Shown here piece after piece: positions 33,487 to 44,262 of a DNA stretch of 64,000 nucleotides (position 1 is its first letter; every line of letters starts with the position of its first letter). The stretch is from Devosia sp. LC5 (GTDB taxonomy: Bacteria > Pseudomonadota > Alphaproteobacteria > Rhizobiales > Devosiaceae). The position numbers and the translations under genes were made by a program. Below the pieces are notes generated by a model that saw only the letters and a program-made list of their open reading frames with translations, did no database searches and had not been told where the DNA came from. The DNA lies in assembly GCF_000735585.1 (NCBI RefSeq), contig NZ_JNNO01000001.1, positions 124,001-188,000 on the forward strand, read 5' to 3'.

Positions 33487-34869
33487 TCAGAGCCCCAGCG
33501 ACTTGATTTTGCGGTGCAAGGCGCTGCGCTCCATGCCGACAAATTCGGCCGTTTTGGAGATATTCCCGCCGAAACGCTCGATCTGCGCCAATAGATATTG
33601 CCGCTCGAAGACTTCACGCGCATCGCGCAGCGGCAGACTCATTAGGTGGGCCGAAGCATCGGTGTCACCCACCGTTGGCAGCACCTCGCCGATGTCGGAT
33701 GGCAGCATGGCGGCGGTGATCACGCCATCATCGGGCTGCTGGTCCTTCATCAGAATCAGCAGGCGCTCGATCGAATTGCGCAATTGCCGCGCATTGCCCG
33801 GCCATTCCTGCGCCTGCAATACTGCAATGGCGTCATCGCCCACGCTCAGGCGCTGCAGATTATGCATGCGGCAGACCTGCTCAATGAACACGCTGACCAG
33901 CGGCGGCACGTCCTCGCGGCGCTCCTTGAGCGGGGTCAGCGGCAGCGGCACGATGGAGAGGCGATGGAACAGGTCCGAGCGGAACTCGCCGCCCTCGATC
34001 TGCGCTGCAACGTTCTGCGAGCTGGACGAAATGATCCGCACGTCGATCGGCACGGCCTGCGTGCCGCCAACGCGATTGAAGCGGTTTTCGACCAGGGTGC
34101 GCAACAGCGCAGCCTGGGTCTGGGCCGGCAAAGTGGTCACTTCCGACAGATAGAGCGTGCCGCCATGCGCGCGTTCCAGCGCACCGACTTCTACCTTGAG
34201 AATGCCGGTCTTTTCGCGGGCCTCACGGCCAAACAGCACCACGGGCACTTCCTCGGGGGCATAGAGCGACGCATTGATTTCAACGAACGGCGCGTCGGCG
34301 CGCGGGCTGCGCTGATGGATGAGGCGGGCAACCAGGCCTTTACCGGCGCCGGATGGGCCCGAGACAAAGATGCGTGAATTGGTCGGCGCCGATTTTTCGA
34401 TGATGCCGCGCACCTGCTGCAAGGCCGGCGAGGTGCCTACCATGTCGATGCTTTTGCTGGCCGAACGCTCCTTGAGCTCGGCAACCTCATTGCGCAGGCG
34501 GGTGGCTTCCATGGCGCGTTGGGTGATGTGGAGCAACCGGTCAATCTTGAACGGCTTTTCGATATAGTCATAAGCGCCGCGCCGAATGGCTGAGACAGCG
34601 GTTTCGACATTGCCATGCCCCGAGATCATCACCACCGGCATATCCGGGTGCTGGCCTTGGAAGACATCGAGCAATTGCAGGCCATCGAGCCGCGAACCCT
34701 GCATCCAGATATCGAGGAAGACCAGGCTCGGGCGGCGGCGGGCGATTTCATTGAGCCCACTATCGGCATCATGGGCCTGACGGGTTTCGAAACCCTCGTC
34801 CTCCAGAATGCCGGCGATCAGGTCGCGGATGTCGTCTTCATCGTCGATAATGAGAATGTCGAGTGCCAT
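33487..34869 (-). CDS. ntrX: Nitrogen regulation response regulator NtrX
   Basis: Response regulator of the NtrY-NtrX system, 460 aa. Receiver domain with acidic pocket DDEDD and phosphoacceptor D53 (FLDIW); AAA+ domain starting near VSGPSGAGKGLVARL; C-terminal Fis-type helix-turn-helix (FGGNISKTAEFVGMERSALHRKI). Two changes matter: the GAFTGA sigma-54 loop is absent (the place reads EKTGILKVEVGALERA), and Walker B reads LYLSEV without the Asp. NtrX here is therefore unlikely to be a sigma-54 activator, in line with other alphaproteobacterial NtrX. ATG overlaps the ntrY stop by one base. Confidence 0.95.
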   Translation of the reverse strand: MALDILIIDDEDDIRDLIAGILEDEGFETRQAHDADSGLNEIARRRPSLVFLDIWMQGSRLDGLQLLDVFQGQHPDMPVVMISGHGNVETAVSAIRRGAYDYIEKPFKIDRLLHITQRAMEATRLRNEVAELKERSASKSIDMVGTSPALQQVRGIIEKSAPTNSRIFVSGPSGAGKGLVARLIHQRSPRADAPFVEINASLYAPEEVPVVLFGREAREKTGILKVEVGALERAHGGTLYLSEVTTLPAQTQAALLRTLVENRFNRVGGTQAVPIDVRIISSSSQNVAAQIEGGEFRSDLFHRLSIVPLPLTPLKERREDVPPLVSVFIEQVCRMHNLQRLSVGDDAIAVLQAQEWPGNARQLRNSIERLLILMKDQQPDDGVITAAMLPSDIGEVLPTVGDTDASAHLMSLPLRDAREVFERQYLLAQIERFGGNISKTAEFVGMERSALHRKIKSLGL

Positions 34870-37202
34870 TACTTGTGAACCGCCGCTGAAATGAACGGCT
34901 CCTCCTGTTGCGAGGGGACGGTTGATGCCGCATCGGCACCGCCCTCCTCGGACGTCTTGATTGGTGATTGCAGGGGCAATGTGAAGGTCACGCAGGCCCC
35001 GACCCGGCCAGTCGCATCGGGCTCGGCATCGACCAGTTCTACTATGCCGCCATGTTGTTCGATGATTTTCGCGACGATAGCGAGACCCAGGCCCGTGCCC
35101 TTTTCGCGCGTCGTCATATAGGGTTCCAGCAGCCGCTGCCGGTTTTCGCTGGGCCAGCCCTTGCCATTGTCGGACACGTTGATCCTGGCATGGTTGCCTT
35201 CCAGCTGTCCCTGCACGGTGATGGTGGGCACCCAGTCGGGTGAAGTACTCACGGATTCAAAGGCTTCTACCGCATTTTTGATTAGGTTAGTCAGGCTTTG
35301 CGAAATCAGGCGGCTATCGAACCAGGCATGGATAGGTGTATCCGGCAGCTCGGTATGGATGACCATTTCAGGCAAGCGGACGCTTTCGAGGAACACCGCT
35401 TGGCGGATCGTATCAGACAGATCGGCCATTTCCGGCGCGGCTTCCGGCATGCGGGCGAAGGCGGAGAACTCATCGACCATGCGTCCGATATCGCCCACCT
35501 GACGCACGATGGTGTTGATGCATTTGTCGAAGACCTCGCGGTCATCCTCGAGCTTGGAGCCGTAGCGGCGGCGCAGGCGCTCTGCCGAGAGCTGGATCGG
35601 GGTCAGCGGGTTCTTGATTTCATGGGCGATGCGCCGGGCGACGTCGGCCCAGGCGCTGGTGCGCTGGGCGGATTCCAGATCGGTAATGTCGTCGAAAGTC
35701 AGCACATAGCCCTTGGATTCGGCGATCGAGCCCTCACGGGTCAGTTGCACCTGATAGGTCCGCCTATCGGTCTCGTTGCCGAGCTGGATCTGATCGCGCA
35801 CCTGGCCGCGGCGAGCGGAGCGGGCGCGTTCAAGGATCGGCGCGAGTTGCGGCATGGCCACTTCAATCCGCTCGCCCATCAGGCCGATTTCGTCGCGGCC
35901 CAGCATTTCGCAGGCGCGCGCATTGACCAGCGTGACGGCCCCGAAGGGGTCCAGTCCGATGATGCCGGCCGACACGCCTTCCACAACTGCCTCGGTGAAC
36001 TGGCGGCGTTTTTCGTTCATCTCGCTGGCCGCCACCAGGTCTTCGTGCTGTGATTTTAGCTGCAGCGTCATCTGGTTGAAGCCATTAGACAAATCGCGCA
36101 GATCGCCCCTACCCTCCTGCACCGGAACCTGCACATCCAGATCGCCGCGACTGACGCGGCTGGAGGCGATCATGAGGTTTCGGATCGGGTCGACAAAGCG
36201 GTTGGCGAGCGCGATGCCGATCCACAGCGCCGCGAGCAACAACACCACGGCCAAGCCGACATACATGATGGTGAAGGTGATCTGGAACACCAGCCGGTTG
36301 GACGCATATTGCCGGTATTCGGTGATGTTCTCGTCGGTCAGTCGCATATATTCAAGCACTTCGGCATCGACCGGGCGGGCGACGAACAGGTAGGTGTCGT
36401 CATAGCCGCGCAGCTTTACGATCGAACCGACAAGGTTGGTGCTGCCCGGCGCGATTTGGCTCGGCACGCCTTCGACGACCCCCTGGGTAATGCCGTCCGG
36501 CAGCTTGGGATAAGCCCCCTGCACATTGATCTGGGCCCGCATCAGTGTATCGCCATCGCCGTGAATGAGCGACGTGAAGGGTAGCGAACGGGTAACCGCA
36601 AGCGCGGTTAGGATGCGTTCGAACCGCTCGCGATCTTCCTCGAATGTGCCTCGCGCCTGTTCGAGTTCGGTAGCCACCCAGATAATGTCGTCGCGCAAAA
36701 CCTGAGCATGTTCAAGCATATAGGAGCGGGCGACAAGGCGCGAGCTTTCCACCATGGCCCTGGTGCGCTCGGAGAACCATTGGTCCAACCCCTGATTGAG
36801 CGCGATGGTGGCCACGACGGCAACAATGGCGGCAGGAACGGCCGCGACGATGGCGAACATTGTGACCATGCGGACCTGCATGCTCGAGCCGGGCTGCCGC
36901 TGCGAGCGGGCCTGGATGAGCAGCACCGCCTCGGTGACAACCAGGGCGATCATCAGCAAAACCAGAATGCCGGTGACAATCCAGATAACGGTCCAGACAG
37001 TGGCTGAAGGCTCAATATTGGTCGCGCCAGACAGGATCAGGAACGAGATCGAGGACATCAGGACGGACGCGAAAACCACCACAAAACCCAGTACCCGCAA
37101 AGGCCTATTGGTGTGTGCAGCAAAAAACGGTACGCGGGAGGAATGCGCCGCCTCGCTCCGTGCTGGCGCAGCCTGGTTATCGATGATCGCCGTTTCTGTC
37201 AT
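34869..37202 (-). CDS. ntrY: Nitrogen regulation sensor histidine kinase NtrY
   Basis: Membrane sensor kinase, 777 aa. Three hydrophobic segments lie near the N-terminus and a fourth follows a large extracytoplasmic stretch (about residues 140-290); then HAMP, PAS (GLDPFGAVTLVNARACEML), HisKA with [20 protein letters not shown], and an ATPase domain (NLIKNAVEAF, NVSDNGKGWP, KGTGLGLAIVAKI). Phosphorylates NtrX. The signal is not settled in the family; redox and nitrogen have both been proposed. It has a 152-nt leader after ntrC, so ntrYX probably has its own promoter. Confidence 0.95.
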   Translation of the reverse strand: MTETAIIDNQAAPARSEAAHSSRVPFFAAHTNRPLRVLGFVVVFASVLMSSISFLILSGATNIEPSATVWTVIWIVTGILVLLMIALVVTEAVLLIQARSQRQPGSSMQVRMVTMFAIVAAVPAAIVAVVATIALNQGLDQWFSERTRAMVESSRLVARSYMLEHAQVLRDDIIWVATELEQARGTFEEDRERFERILTALAVTRSLPFTSLIHGDGDTLMRAQINVQGAYPKLPDGITQGVVEGVPSQIAPGSTNLVGSIVKLRGYDDTYLFVARPVDAEVLEYMRLTDENITEYRQYASNRLVFQITFTIMYVGLAVVLLLAALWIGIALANRFVDPIRNLMIASSRVSRGDLDVQVPVQEGRGDLRDLSNGFNQMTLQLKSQHEDLVAASEMNEKRRQFTEAVVEGVSAGIIGLDPFGAVTLVNARACEMLGRDEIGLMGERIEVAMPQLAPILERARSARRGQVRDQIQLGNETDRRTYQVQLTREGSIAESKGYVLTFDDITDLESAQRTSAWADVARRIAHEIKNPLTPIQLSAERLRRRYGSKLEDDREVFDKCINTIVRQVGDIGRMVDEFSAFARMPEAAPEMADLSDTIRQAVFLESVRLPEMVIHTELPDTPIHAWFDSRLISQSLTNLIKNAVEAFESVSTSPDWVPTITVQGQLEGNHARINVSDNGKGWPSENRQRLLEPYMTTREKGTGLGLAIVAKIIEQHGGIVELVDAEPDATGRVGACVTFTLPLQSPIKTSEEGGADAASTVPSQQEEPFISAAVHK

Positions 37203-37354
37203 ACAATGCCGCTTGGCACTCCATCTCCGCCGCAGGAAGGCAGAGCCTGACCCAATTCACGCGACCCTTCAAGATAATTGTTGCCAAAATGTGACAGTGC
37301 GATCATGCGCCGCAATTTTGTCATGCAGGCGAACGGTTTGTGTGAGCAGCCGCG

Positions 37355-38800
37355 TCAATTGCGGCGGCTATGCTTGACGATCTCGATGCTGTGGGTGCGA
37401 ATTTTCTTGCGCAGCGTGTTGCGATTGAGGCCGAGCAGATCGGCCGCCTTGATCTGGTTGCCACCGCAAGCATTGAGCGCCATGGCGATCAATGGCGCTT
37501 CCACCCGGTCAATCACGCGCTGATAAAGACCCGCTGGCGGCAAATTCGGTTCGTATTCGCGCAACAACTGGCCCACATGGGTTTCCACCGCCATCGACAC
37601 ATCGACCGGACCGGCCATGCCGTTGGTCTGCGGGCGTTCGGCGATATTGAGCTCGTTCTGCACGATCTCGGCCGAGATGCTTTCGTCGGCATAGAGTGCA
37701 GACAGGCGCCGGACGAGGTTTTCCAGCTCGCGGACATTGCCTGGCCAGGAATAGTTCTGCATCAGGCGGATCGCTTCCGGGGCGATGGATTTCACCGCCT
37801 CGCCTTCGCGCTGGGCGGCGTTGAGGAAGTGAGTGGTCAGATCCCCAATATCGTCGATGCGCTCGCGCAATGGTGGCAGGCGGATCGGCACGACATTGAG
37901 ACGGTAATAAAGATCCTCGCGAAACAGGCCCTGCCGGATCATCTGGCTGAGATCGCGGTGCGTGGCGGCGACGATGCGGACATTGGTCTTGATCGAGGAT
38001 CGGCCCCCGACCATGGTATATTCGCCTTCCTGCAGCACGCGCAGCAGGCGGGTCTGGGCATCCATCGGCATGTCGCCGATTTCGTCGAGGAACAGCGTGC
38101 CGCCCTCGGCCTGCTCGAAACGGCCGGAGGAGCGGGTATTGGCGCCGGTAAAAGCCCCCTTCTCATGGCCGAACAGTTCGGCTTCGATCAGGTCGCGCGG
38201 AATGGCGGCCATGTTGATGGCAACGAACGGCCCGTTGCGGCGTTTGCCGAAATCATGCAGCGCGCGAGCCACCAATTCCTTGCCGGTGCCGCTCTCGCCG
38301 GTGATCATCACCGTGAGGTCGGTCTGCATCAGGCGCGCCAGGGCACGATAGATGTCCTGCATGGCGGTCGAGCGGCCGACCAGCGGCATGGTCTCGCCCG
38401 GCTCTTCGGCCTTGCGCTCGGCGGTAGTCGGCTTTTTGGCATCGGCCAGGGCGCGCGCCACCACCGAGAGCACTTCGGTGATGTCGAAGGGCTTGGGCAG
38501 GTACTCATAGGCGCCCACTTCTGATGCGCGAATGGCCGTCATAAAGGTGTTCTGCGCCGACATCACGATCATCGGCAGATCGGGCCGCAGCTTCTTGATC
38601 TTGGGCATGACCTCGAAGGCATTGCCATCGGGCATGGCCACGTCGGTGATCAGGATGTCCCCTTCCCCGCGGCTGACCCAATTCCACATGGTGGAGATAT
38701 TGCCGGTGGGGCGGACTTCATAACCCGCGCGGGTCAGTGCCTGGTTGAGTACCATGCGGATGGCTGCGTCGTCATCGGCTAGCAGGACAACGTGACTCAT
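37355..38800 (-). CDS. ntrC: Nitrogen regulation response regulator NtrC
   Basis: Sigma-54-dependent activator of nitrogen-starvation genes, 481 aa. Receiver with D53 (ITDVAMPDG); AAA+ domain with Walker [15 protein letters not shown], the intact GAFTGA loop ([11 protein letters not shown]), Walker [12 protein letters not shown]-terminal Fis-type HTH ([22 protein letters not shown]). ATG overlaps the ntrB stop. Confidence 0.97.
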   Translation of the reverse strand: MSHVVLLADDDAAIRMVLNQALTRAGYEVRPTGNISTMWNWVSRGEGDILITDVAMPDGNAFEVMPKIKKLRPDLPMIVMSAQNTFMTAIRASEVGAYEYLPKPFDITEVLSVVARALADAKKPTTAERKAEEPGETMPLVGRSTAMQDIYRALARLMQTDLTVMITGESGTGKELVARALHDFGKRRNGPFVAINMAAIPRDLIEAELFGHEKGAFTGANTRSSGRFEQAEGGTLFLDEIGDMPMDAQTRLLRVLQEGEYTMVGGRSSIKTNVRIVAATHRDLSQMIRQGLFREDLYYRLNVVPIRLPPLRERIDDIGDLTTHFLNAAQREGEAVKSIAPEAIRLMQNYSWPGNVRELENLVRRLSALYADESISAEIVQNELNIAERPQTNGMAGPVDVSMAVETHVGQLLREYEPNLPPAGLYQRVIDRVEAPLIAMALNACGGNQIKAADLLGLNRNTLRKKIRTHSIEIVKHSRRN

Positions 38801-39933
38801 TTTGCCGATACCTCTTCGGAAGGCGCGTTGAAGGCCCCACTGGCGACGGGGAGGAGAATGCGGAAGCGGGTGCGACCGGGCCGGCTATCGCAATCGATCA
38901 CTCCGCCGTGATCGCCTACAATCTTGGCCACCAGAGCCAGGCCGAGGCCCGATCCATTGAGCTTGGTGGTGACGAAAGGATCGAACAGGAAGGGCAGGAT
39001 ATCGGGCGGCACGCCGGGGCCGTTGTCCTCGATGACGATTTCGAGCGGCAGCGAGATGCGCTCGGACACCCCGGTGACGCTGATGCGAATGCCGGGACGG
39101 AAGGCCGTGGTGATGCGGATTTCCGGTTTCTGTGTCCGTTCAAGGGCTTCCGAGGCGTTCTTGACCAGGTTGAGGAAGACCTGAATGAGCTGGTCGCGAT
39201 TGCCGTAGACCGGCGGCAGCGACGGATCATATTCCTCCGAAAAGGCAATGCCGCGGGCGACGCCATTGCGCGCCAGCAGTTTTACCCGGTCGAGAACAAC
39301 GTGGATGTTGATCGGCTCGCGCTCCATCGGCCGTTCGTCGCCGAACACTTCGACACGGTCGATCAATCCGACAATGCGGTCGGTCTCTTCGCGGATCAGG
39401 CGGGCCAGCGGGACCTCGTCGCTCGCCACGCTCTGCTCAAGCAATTGGGCTGCGCCGCGAATGCCCGAGAGCGGGTTCTTGATCTCGTGGGCCAGCATGG
39501 AGGCAAGACCGGTGACCGAACGCGCCGCGCCGCGCGACACCATCTGGCGATCGATCTTGTCGGCCATGGTCCGCTCCTGGATCAGGAGAGCCACGCGGCC
39601 GTCACTGTCGGAAAGCGGGCTGGCGAACACGTCGGCGATGCGTTCGTCGCCAAAGCGAGACGAGCCCACGCGAACGCGATATTCGGTCATCGGCCCGCGG
39701 CGCAGGATGACGGTTTCGACCAGGCTGATAATCGGCGAGCCAAAGGCAATGAGGTCGTCCAGCCGCTGACGCGTCAAAACGCTCAGCGAAGCACCGAAAA
39801 AGGCCTCGGCGGCATAATTGACGAAGATGATCTGACGGTTTTCGTCGCAAACGATGATGGGCTGCGGCAGCGCCTGCAAAACCGCTGTCGAGGGTACACT
39901 GGCCAACTTGGCCGCTGTAGTAGACGCGCTCAT
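38797..39933 (-). CDS. ntrB: Nitrogen regulation sensor histidine kinase NtrB
   Basis: Soluble PII-controlled kinase/phosphatase for NtrC, 378 aa. PAS domain at the N-terminus ([20 protein letters not shown]), phospho-acceptor His in [15 protein letters not shown], ATPase boxes [20 protein letters not shown] and [15 protein letters not shown] 39933 overlaps the dusB stop by ATGA; an in-frame ATG at 39948 would enter dusB. The dusB-ntrB-ntrC order is standard. Confidence 0.96.
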   Translation of the reverse strand: MSASTTAAKLASVPSTAVLQALPQPIIVCDENRQIIFVNYAAEAFFGASLSVLTRQRLDDLIAFGSPIISLVETVILRRGPMTEYRVRVGSSRFGDERIADVFASPLSDSDGRVALLIQERTMADKIDRQMVSRGAARSVTGLASMLAHEIKNPLSGIRGAAQLLEQSVASDEVPLARLIREETDRIVGLIDRVEVFGDERPMEREPINIHVVLDRVKLLARNGVARGIAFSEEYDPSLPPVYGNRDQLIQVFLNLVKNASEALERTQKPEIRITTAFRPGIRISVTGVSERISLPLEIVIEDNGPGVPPDILPFLFDPFVTTKLNGSGLGLALVAKIVGDHGGVIDCDSRPGRTRFRILLPVASGAFNAPSEEVSAK

Positions 39934-40931
39934 GCCGCCGCCTTCCATTCGCCCGAGAAAATCTCGCCGATCATCTCGAGCACATGAGACGGCGTTTCAT
40001 TGTTAAGAAAGGCGGTACGGGCCGGCTTGTCGAGCACGATCCCTGCCGCTTCCAGATACCAATCGAGATGCTTGCGCGCGGCGCGCAGACCGATAGCGGT
40101 GCCATATTCGACCAGGATGCCCTCGTAATGCTCGGCAACCAGTTCGGTAAGCGCCTCGCCCTGCGGTGCGGGCTGCGCCTCCCGCCCGGCCAGCGCATCA
40201 CCAATCTGGCCAACGGTCCATGGGCGGCCCTGCGCCCCGCGGCCGAGCATGACCGCGGCAGCGCCAGATTGCTGCAGAGCCTCGCGGGCGCTGGCAAAGT
40301 CCACGATGTCGCCATTGACCACCACAGGCACGTCCACGGCCTCGACAACCGCCCGCACCAGTTCCCAGCGGGCATTGCCCTTGTAGAATTGCTGGCGGGT
40401 GCGGCCGTGCACAGTGATCATCCGCGCGCCCGCATCAACGGCCCGGCGGGCAATTTCGGGGGCATTGAGGCTCTCATCGTCCCACCCCAGGCGCATCTTG
40501 ACCGTAACCGGCAGGGGCGTGGCGGAGACCACGGCGTCGATCAGCGTCATAGCGTGATCAGGCACCCGCATCAGAGCCGATCCGGCATAGCCATTGGTGA
40601 CGCGCTTGGCCGGGCAGCCGAAATTGATGTCGATGATATCGGCGCCCGCATCCTGGGCGATCTTGGCACCACGAGACATCCATTCGGCCTCGCAGCCAGC
40701 CAACTGCACCATATGAGGCAGCGTGCCGGGTCGGCCGAGCTTGCGCACCATCTCTTCATTGCCCACGCCAAGCGCATTGCTGGCGATCATCTCGGATACG
40801 ACCATGCCAGCGCCGAACCGCTCTGCGAGGACACGAAACGGGCGATCGGTGATTCCCGCCATGGGAGCAAGGAAAGCATGACTGCGAACCCGATGGCTCC
40901 CAATGCTCAACTCGCAGGCAATTTCAGACAA
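39930..40931 (-). CDS. dusB: tRNA-dihydrouridine synthase B
   Basis: FMN-dependent enzyme reducing uridines in tRNA D-loops, 333 aa. TIM barrel with FLAPMAGITDRPFRVLA, the catalytic cysteine in INFGCPAKRVTNGYAGSAL, HGRTRQQFYKG and MLGRGAQGRPW. The start is TTG 40931; the frame closes 18 nt further upstream and there is no suitable ATG before residue 24, which is inside the first barrel strand. First gene of the dusB-ntrBC unit, divergent from ispDF. Confidence 0.93.
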   Translation of the reverse strand: MSEIACELSIGSHRVRSHAFLAPMAGITDRPFRVLAERFGAGMVVSEMIASNALGVGNEEMVRKLGRPGTLPHMVQLAGCEAEWMSRGAKIAQDAGADIIDINFGCPAKRVTNGYAGSALMRVPDHAMTLIDAVVSATPLPVTVKMRLGWDDESLNAPEIARRAVDAGARMITVHGRTRQQFYKGNARWELVRAVVEAVDVPVVVNGDIVDFASAREALQQSGAAAVMLGRGAQGRPWTVGQIGDALAGREAQPAPQGEALTELVAEHYEGILVEYGTAIGLRAARKHLDWYLEAAGIVLDKPARTAFLNNETPSHVLEMIGEIFSGEWKAAA

Positions 40932-41110
40932 GGACTGCCCCAGAAATGGTCATTTTTGAAATTCTGCCCGCACAATAATCAAAAGCGCCGCTAGCGCAAC
41001 ACCTTATGTACCGTTGCGAGGTGTGCGGCAGCCCTGCACTTGCCGCATGACACCGGCGCGGCTAGACCAGATTCCTGTGACGGTTTTCCGGGTTGAGTGT
41101 CTGTTCCGAT

Positions 41111-42301
41111 ATGCGTCAAAAATCCATCGCCGTCATCATTGTCGCCGCAGGCCAGGGTGAGCGCGCGAGCGCCGGTGGAGCGCCGGATCCCAAGCAATAC
41201 CGCAATGTCGCAGGCATTCCGGTGCTGCAGCGGACCATCCGGGCATTTCTCGACCATCCTTCCATCGGTCAGGTTCTCCCCGTTATCCACGCTAGCCATA
41301 ACGAGCGCTATGCCGCTCTTGGTCTGGACGACAACCGTCTATTAGGGCCGGTGATTGGCGGCAGCACGCGGCAGGCCTCGGTGCTGGAAGGCCTCAAGGC
41401 CCTGGCGCCATTGCGGCCTGATCTGGTGCTGATTCAGGATGCAGCGCGCCCCTTTGCCACGCTTGACCTGATTGGCGACGTCATCGCCGTGCTAGACCTC
41501 TATGATGGCGCCCTGCCCGCCTTGGGCGTCACCGACACCATAAAGCGCTCGCTGGATGGTCGATTGGTGGTCGCCACCGAGGATCGCAACCAGCTCCATG
41601 CCGCACAGACGCCGCAGGGCTTCCGCTTCGGGCAGATTTTCTCGGCACATATGCGCGCCTCCACCATCCGCCGCCAATTCACCGACGATGCAGAAATCGC
41701 CGAATGGGCGGGCCTCAAGGTCGCCATGGTGATGGGCGACCCCGACAACATCAAGATTACGCATCCCCAGGATTTCGAGCGGGCCGAGCGGATCGTTTCA
41801 GGAGATTTCGCTATGGAAACCCGCGTCGGCACCGGCTTTGACGTCCATCCATTTGAGCCCGGTGACGCTGTCTGGCTCGGCGGGGTGCGCATTCCCTACA
41901 AGGCCAAGCTCAAAGGTCATTCCGACGCCGACGTGGCGCTGCATGCGCTGACCGACGCCATTCTGGGCGCCATCGGCGAAGGCGATATCGGCGTGCACTT
42001 CCCGCCGGCCGACATGCAGTGGAAAGGGGCGGCCTCCACCATCTTTCTCAAGCATGCTGGCGATCTCGTGACAGGCGCGGGCGGGCGCATCGTCAATCTT
42101 GACGTGACAATTGTTTGCGAAGGACCCAGGATCGCGCAACATGTGCCGGCAATGCAGGCGGTAATTGCCGAAGCACTGGGAATTGCGACCAACAGGATCG
42201 CGATCAAAGCGACAACGAGTGAAAAGCTCGGCTTTACCGGGCGGGAGGAAGGTATCGTGGCCATGGCGAGTGCGAGTGTAGAAGTGCCGAGGGGGGATTG
42301 A
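41111..42301 (+). CDS. ispDF: Bifunctional IspD/IspF enzyme of the MEP isoprenoid pathway
   Basis: Fusion enzyme of 396 aa catalysing the cytidylyltransferase (IspD) and cyclodiphosphate synthase (IspF) steps. IspD part, about 1-225: VIIVAAGQGERA with dinucleotide-binding glycines, DPKQYR, QDAARPF. IspF part, about 236-396: RVGTGFDVHPFEPGD (zinc Asp and His), LKGHSDADVALHALTDAILG, ATTSEKLGFTGREEGI. Start ATG 41111 chosen; GTG 41093 is in frame. Stop overlaps the next start by one base. Confidence 0.96.
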   Translation: MRQKSIAVIIVAAGQGERASAGGAPDPKQYRNVAGIPVLQRTIRAFLDHPSIGQVLPVIHASHNERYAALGLDDNRLLGPVIGGSTRQASVLEGLKALAPLRPDLVLIQDAARPFATLDLIGDVIAVLDLYDGALPALGVTDTIKRSLDGRLVVATEDRNQLHAAQTPQGFRFGQIFSAHMRASTIRRQFTDDAEIAEWAGLKVAMVMGDPDNIKITHPQDFERAERIVSGDFAMETRVGTGFDVHPFEPGDAVWLGGVRIPYKAKLKGHSDADVALHALTDAILGAIGEGDIGVHFPPADMQWKGAASTIFLKHAGDLVTGAGGRIVNLDVTIVCEGPRIAQHVPAMQAVIAEALGIATNRIAIKATTSEKLGFTGREEGIVAMASASVEVPRGD

Positions 42302-42801
42302 TGGCAGCCAAGGAAGCGCGCGATCCCGGCAAGGAAGTCATCGATTTCCTCACCCAGGCCGGCAAGACCATCGTTACCGCAGAAAGTTGCACAGGCGGCA
42401 TGATCGCCGCCGCGCTGACCGACATTCCCGGCTCATCCGCCGCCTTTTATGGCGGCTACATCACCTACGCCAATTCGGCCAAGTCGCGCATGATCCAGGT
42501 CCCGGCCCGGCTCATCCATGATTACGGCGCAGTGTCCAACCAGGTGGCCCGGGCCATGGCGGACGGGGCCCGCAATACGGCGCGGGTCGATTTCGCGGTA
42601 GCGGTAACCGGCATCGCCGGCCCCGACGGTGGCACCGACAAAAAGCCGGTGGGGCTGGTTTACGTCGCGGTGTCGTCGGAATTGGCCACCGTGGTGATCG
42701 AACACCGCTTCGGCGATATCGGCCGCGATGCGGTGCGCCGGGCAACCGTCGAAGCGGCGTTCGAGCTGATCTTGCAGGTACTCAACAGCGACGACGACTA
42801 G
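42301..42801 (+). CDS. pncC: CinA C-terminal domain protein, nicotinamide-nucleotide amidohydrolase
   Basis: Deamidates NMN in the pyridine-nucleotide salvage cycle; 166 aa, the single CinA_C domain. Conserved AESCTGGMIAAALTDIPGSS (quoted in parts), GGYITYANSAK, VAVTGIAGPDGGT and KPVGLVYVAV. ATG overlaps the ispDF stop (TGATG); its end overlaps the convergent COQ10-like gene by 4 nt. Confidence 0.93.
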   Translation: MAAKEARDPGKEVIDFLTQAGKTIVTAESCTGGMIAAALTDIPGSSAAFYGGYITYANSAKSRMIQVPARLIHDYGAVSNQVARAMADGARNTARVDFAVAVTGIAGPDGGTDKKPVGLVYVAVSSELATVVIEHRFGDIGRDAVRRATVEAAFELILQVLNSDDD

Positions 42802-43241
42802 GCGCCGTACCGGCTATCCGCCTCATCTGCGAAGGCCCGCATGATTTCGTCCTGCTTGGCGGCGAAAGCCGGCTCGGCCACGGCTGCGATCAGCGGGTTG
42901 GAAATCTTGAAGTCGATTTCAAAGCGCACGCGCGTGCCCATGCCCTCCTGCTCGAAGCTCCATACACTATCGAGATAGGCAAAGGGGCCATCCACCGCCT
43001 TGGCGCGGATCGTGAGCGCTTCGGGATCGACAGTTACCCGGCTGGTATAGGCCTGGGTGATGGGGCCGAAGAACAGCGTCATCTTGGCCAGCCTTATATC
43101 GGCCGCGCCGGCAGCGGGGTCCTTGCGGACTTCCATCGCCTTGCAATTGGGGATGAAGCGCGGATAGTCCGACAGGTCGGCGACGATGTCGAACATGCGC
43201 TTGGGCAGATGCGGCACATGCCGTTCGAAAAAGCGTTTCAT
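42798..43241 (-). CDS. COQ10/RatA-type START-domain protein
   Basis: Ubiquinone-chaperone-like protein of 147 aa with SRPBCC fold: RHVPHLPKRMFDIVADLSDYPRF, FIPNCKAMEV, ITQAYTSRVTV and a terminal amphipathic helix. Alphaproteobacterial members are thought to bind coenzyme Q and help respiration; the name RatA (ribosome association toxin) is an alternative label. Overlaps lipA by one base, a constant neighbour pair in Rhizobiales, and its end overlaps convergent pncC by 4 nt. Confidence 0.9.
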   Translation of the reverse strand: MKRFFERHVPHLPKRMFDIVADLSDYPRFIPNCKAMEVRKDPAAGAADIRLAKMTLFFGPITQAYTSRVTVDPEALTIRAKAVDGPFAYLDSVWSFEQEGMGTRVRFEIDFKISNPLIAAVAEPAFAAKQDEIMRAFADEADSRYGA

Positions 43242-44194
43242 CAGTGGCCGAGCTTTGCCATCCGGGCTGCCTTGAGCTTGGCGAAATCTTCGCCAGCGTG
43301 GTGGGACGAGCGGGTCAAGGGGCTGGACGACACCAGGGAGAAGCCCTTGGCGGTCGCGACGGTGGCGTAGGACTTGAATTCGTCGGGCGTCACGAACCGC
43401 TGCAGTGGATAATGCTTCTTGGTCGGCTGCAGATACTGCCCGATGGTCAGGAAATCCACATCGGCGGAACGCAGGTCATCCATCAACTGGAGCACTTCGT
43501 TCCGCTCCTCACCCAGGCCGACCATGATGCCGGACTTGGTGAACATGGTTGGGTCGAGTTCCTTGACCTTTTGCAGCAGGCGGATCGAGTGGAAATACCG
43601 CGCGCCGGGGCGGACCTTGAGATATTTCGACGGCACGGTTTCAAGGTTATGGTTGAACACATCCGGCTTGGCGGCCACGACGATTTCGAGGGCCCCTTCC
43701 TTGCGCAGGAAATCAGGCGTCAGGATTTCGATCGTGGTGCGCGGATTGTGGGCGCGGATGGCCAGGATCACGTCGGCGAAATGCTGCGCGCCGCCATCGG
43801 CCAGGTCGTCGCGGTCCACCGAGGTGATAACGACATGCTCGAGGCCGAGCTTCTGCACCGCCAGGGCGACCTTTTCCGGTTCACTGGCATCAAGCGGGCC
43901 GGGCATGCCGGTGCGCACATTGCAGAACGCGCAGGCGCGGGTGCAGATCTCGCCCATGATCATCATGGTCGCGTGTTTCTTGGACCAGCACTCCCCGATA
44001 TTGGGGCAGCCGGCTTCTTCGCATACGGTCACCAGCCCATGCTCGCGCACGATCTGCTGGGTTTCCTTGTAGACCGGGGACCCCGGCGCTTTCACACGGA
44101 TCCAGTCCGGCTTGCGCAGCACGATGCTGTCGGGCCGGTTGGCCTTTTCCGGGTGGCGCGGTTTGAGCGCCGAATTATCAATGAGCGTAACCAA
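43241..44194 (-). CDS. lipA: Lipoyl synthase
   Basis: Radical-SAM enzyme inserting two sulfurs into octanoyl groups on E2 and GcvH proteins; 317 aa. Auxiliary-cluster cysteines in [12 protein letters not shown], the radical-[13 protein letters not shown], and the C-terminal RSSHHAGE with its serine ligand. It makes the cofactor for the PDH E2 and the lipoyl domain of PdhB encoded a few kb upstream. Confidence 0.97.
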   Translation of the reverse strand: MVTLIDNSALKPRHPEKANRPDSIVLRKPDWIRVKAPGSPVYKETQQIVREHGLVTVCEEAGCPNIGECWSKKHATMMIMGEICTRACAFCNVRTGMPGPLDASEPEKVALAVQKLGLEHVVITSVDRDDLADGGAQHFADVILAIRAHNPRTTIEILTPDFLRKEGALEIVVAAKPDVFNHNLETVPSKYLKVRPGARYFHSIRLLQKVKELDPTMFTKSGIMVGLGEERNEVLQLMDDLRSADVDFLTIGQYLQPTKKHYPLQRFVTPDEFKSYATVATAKGFSLVSSSPLTRSSHHAGEDFAKLKAARMAKLGH

Positions 44195-44262
44195 TTTTGG
44201 TCCTGACTGGGCAGAGCGTGCCCGTTATATCGCTCCCAAAGGCTGCCGGTTCAACCCGGTCT

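Noticed and set aside
37344..37365. AGCCGC/GCGGCT dyad at the ntrC stop as a terminator
   Set aside because: The stem is only 6 bp with a 10-nt loop and no T run, and half lies inside the coding region.
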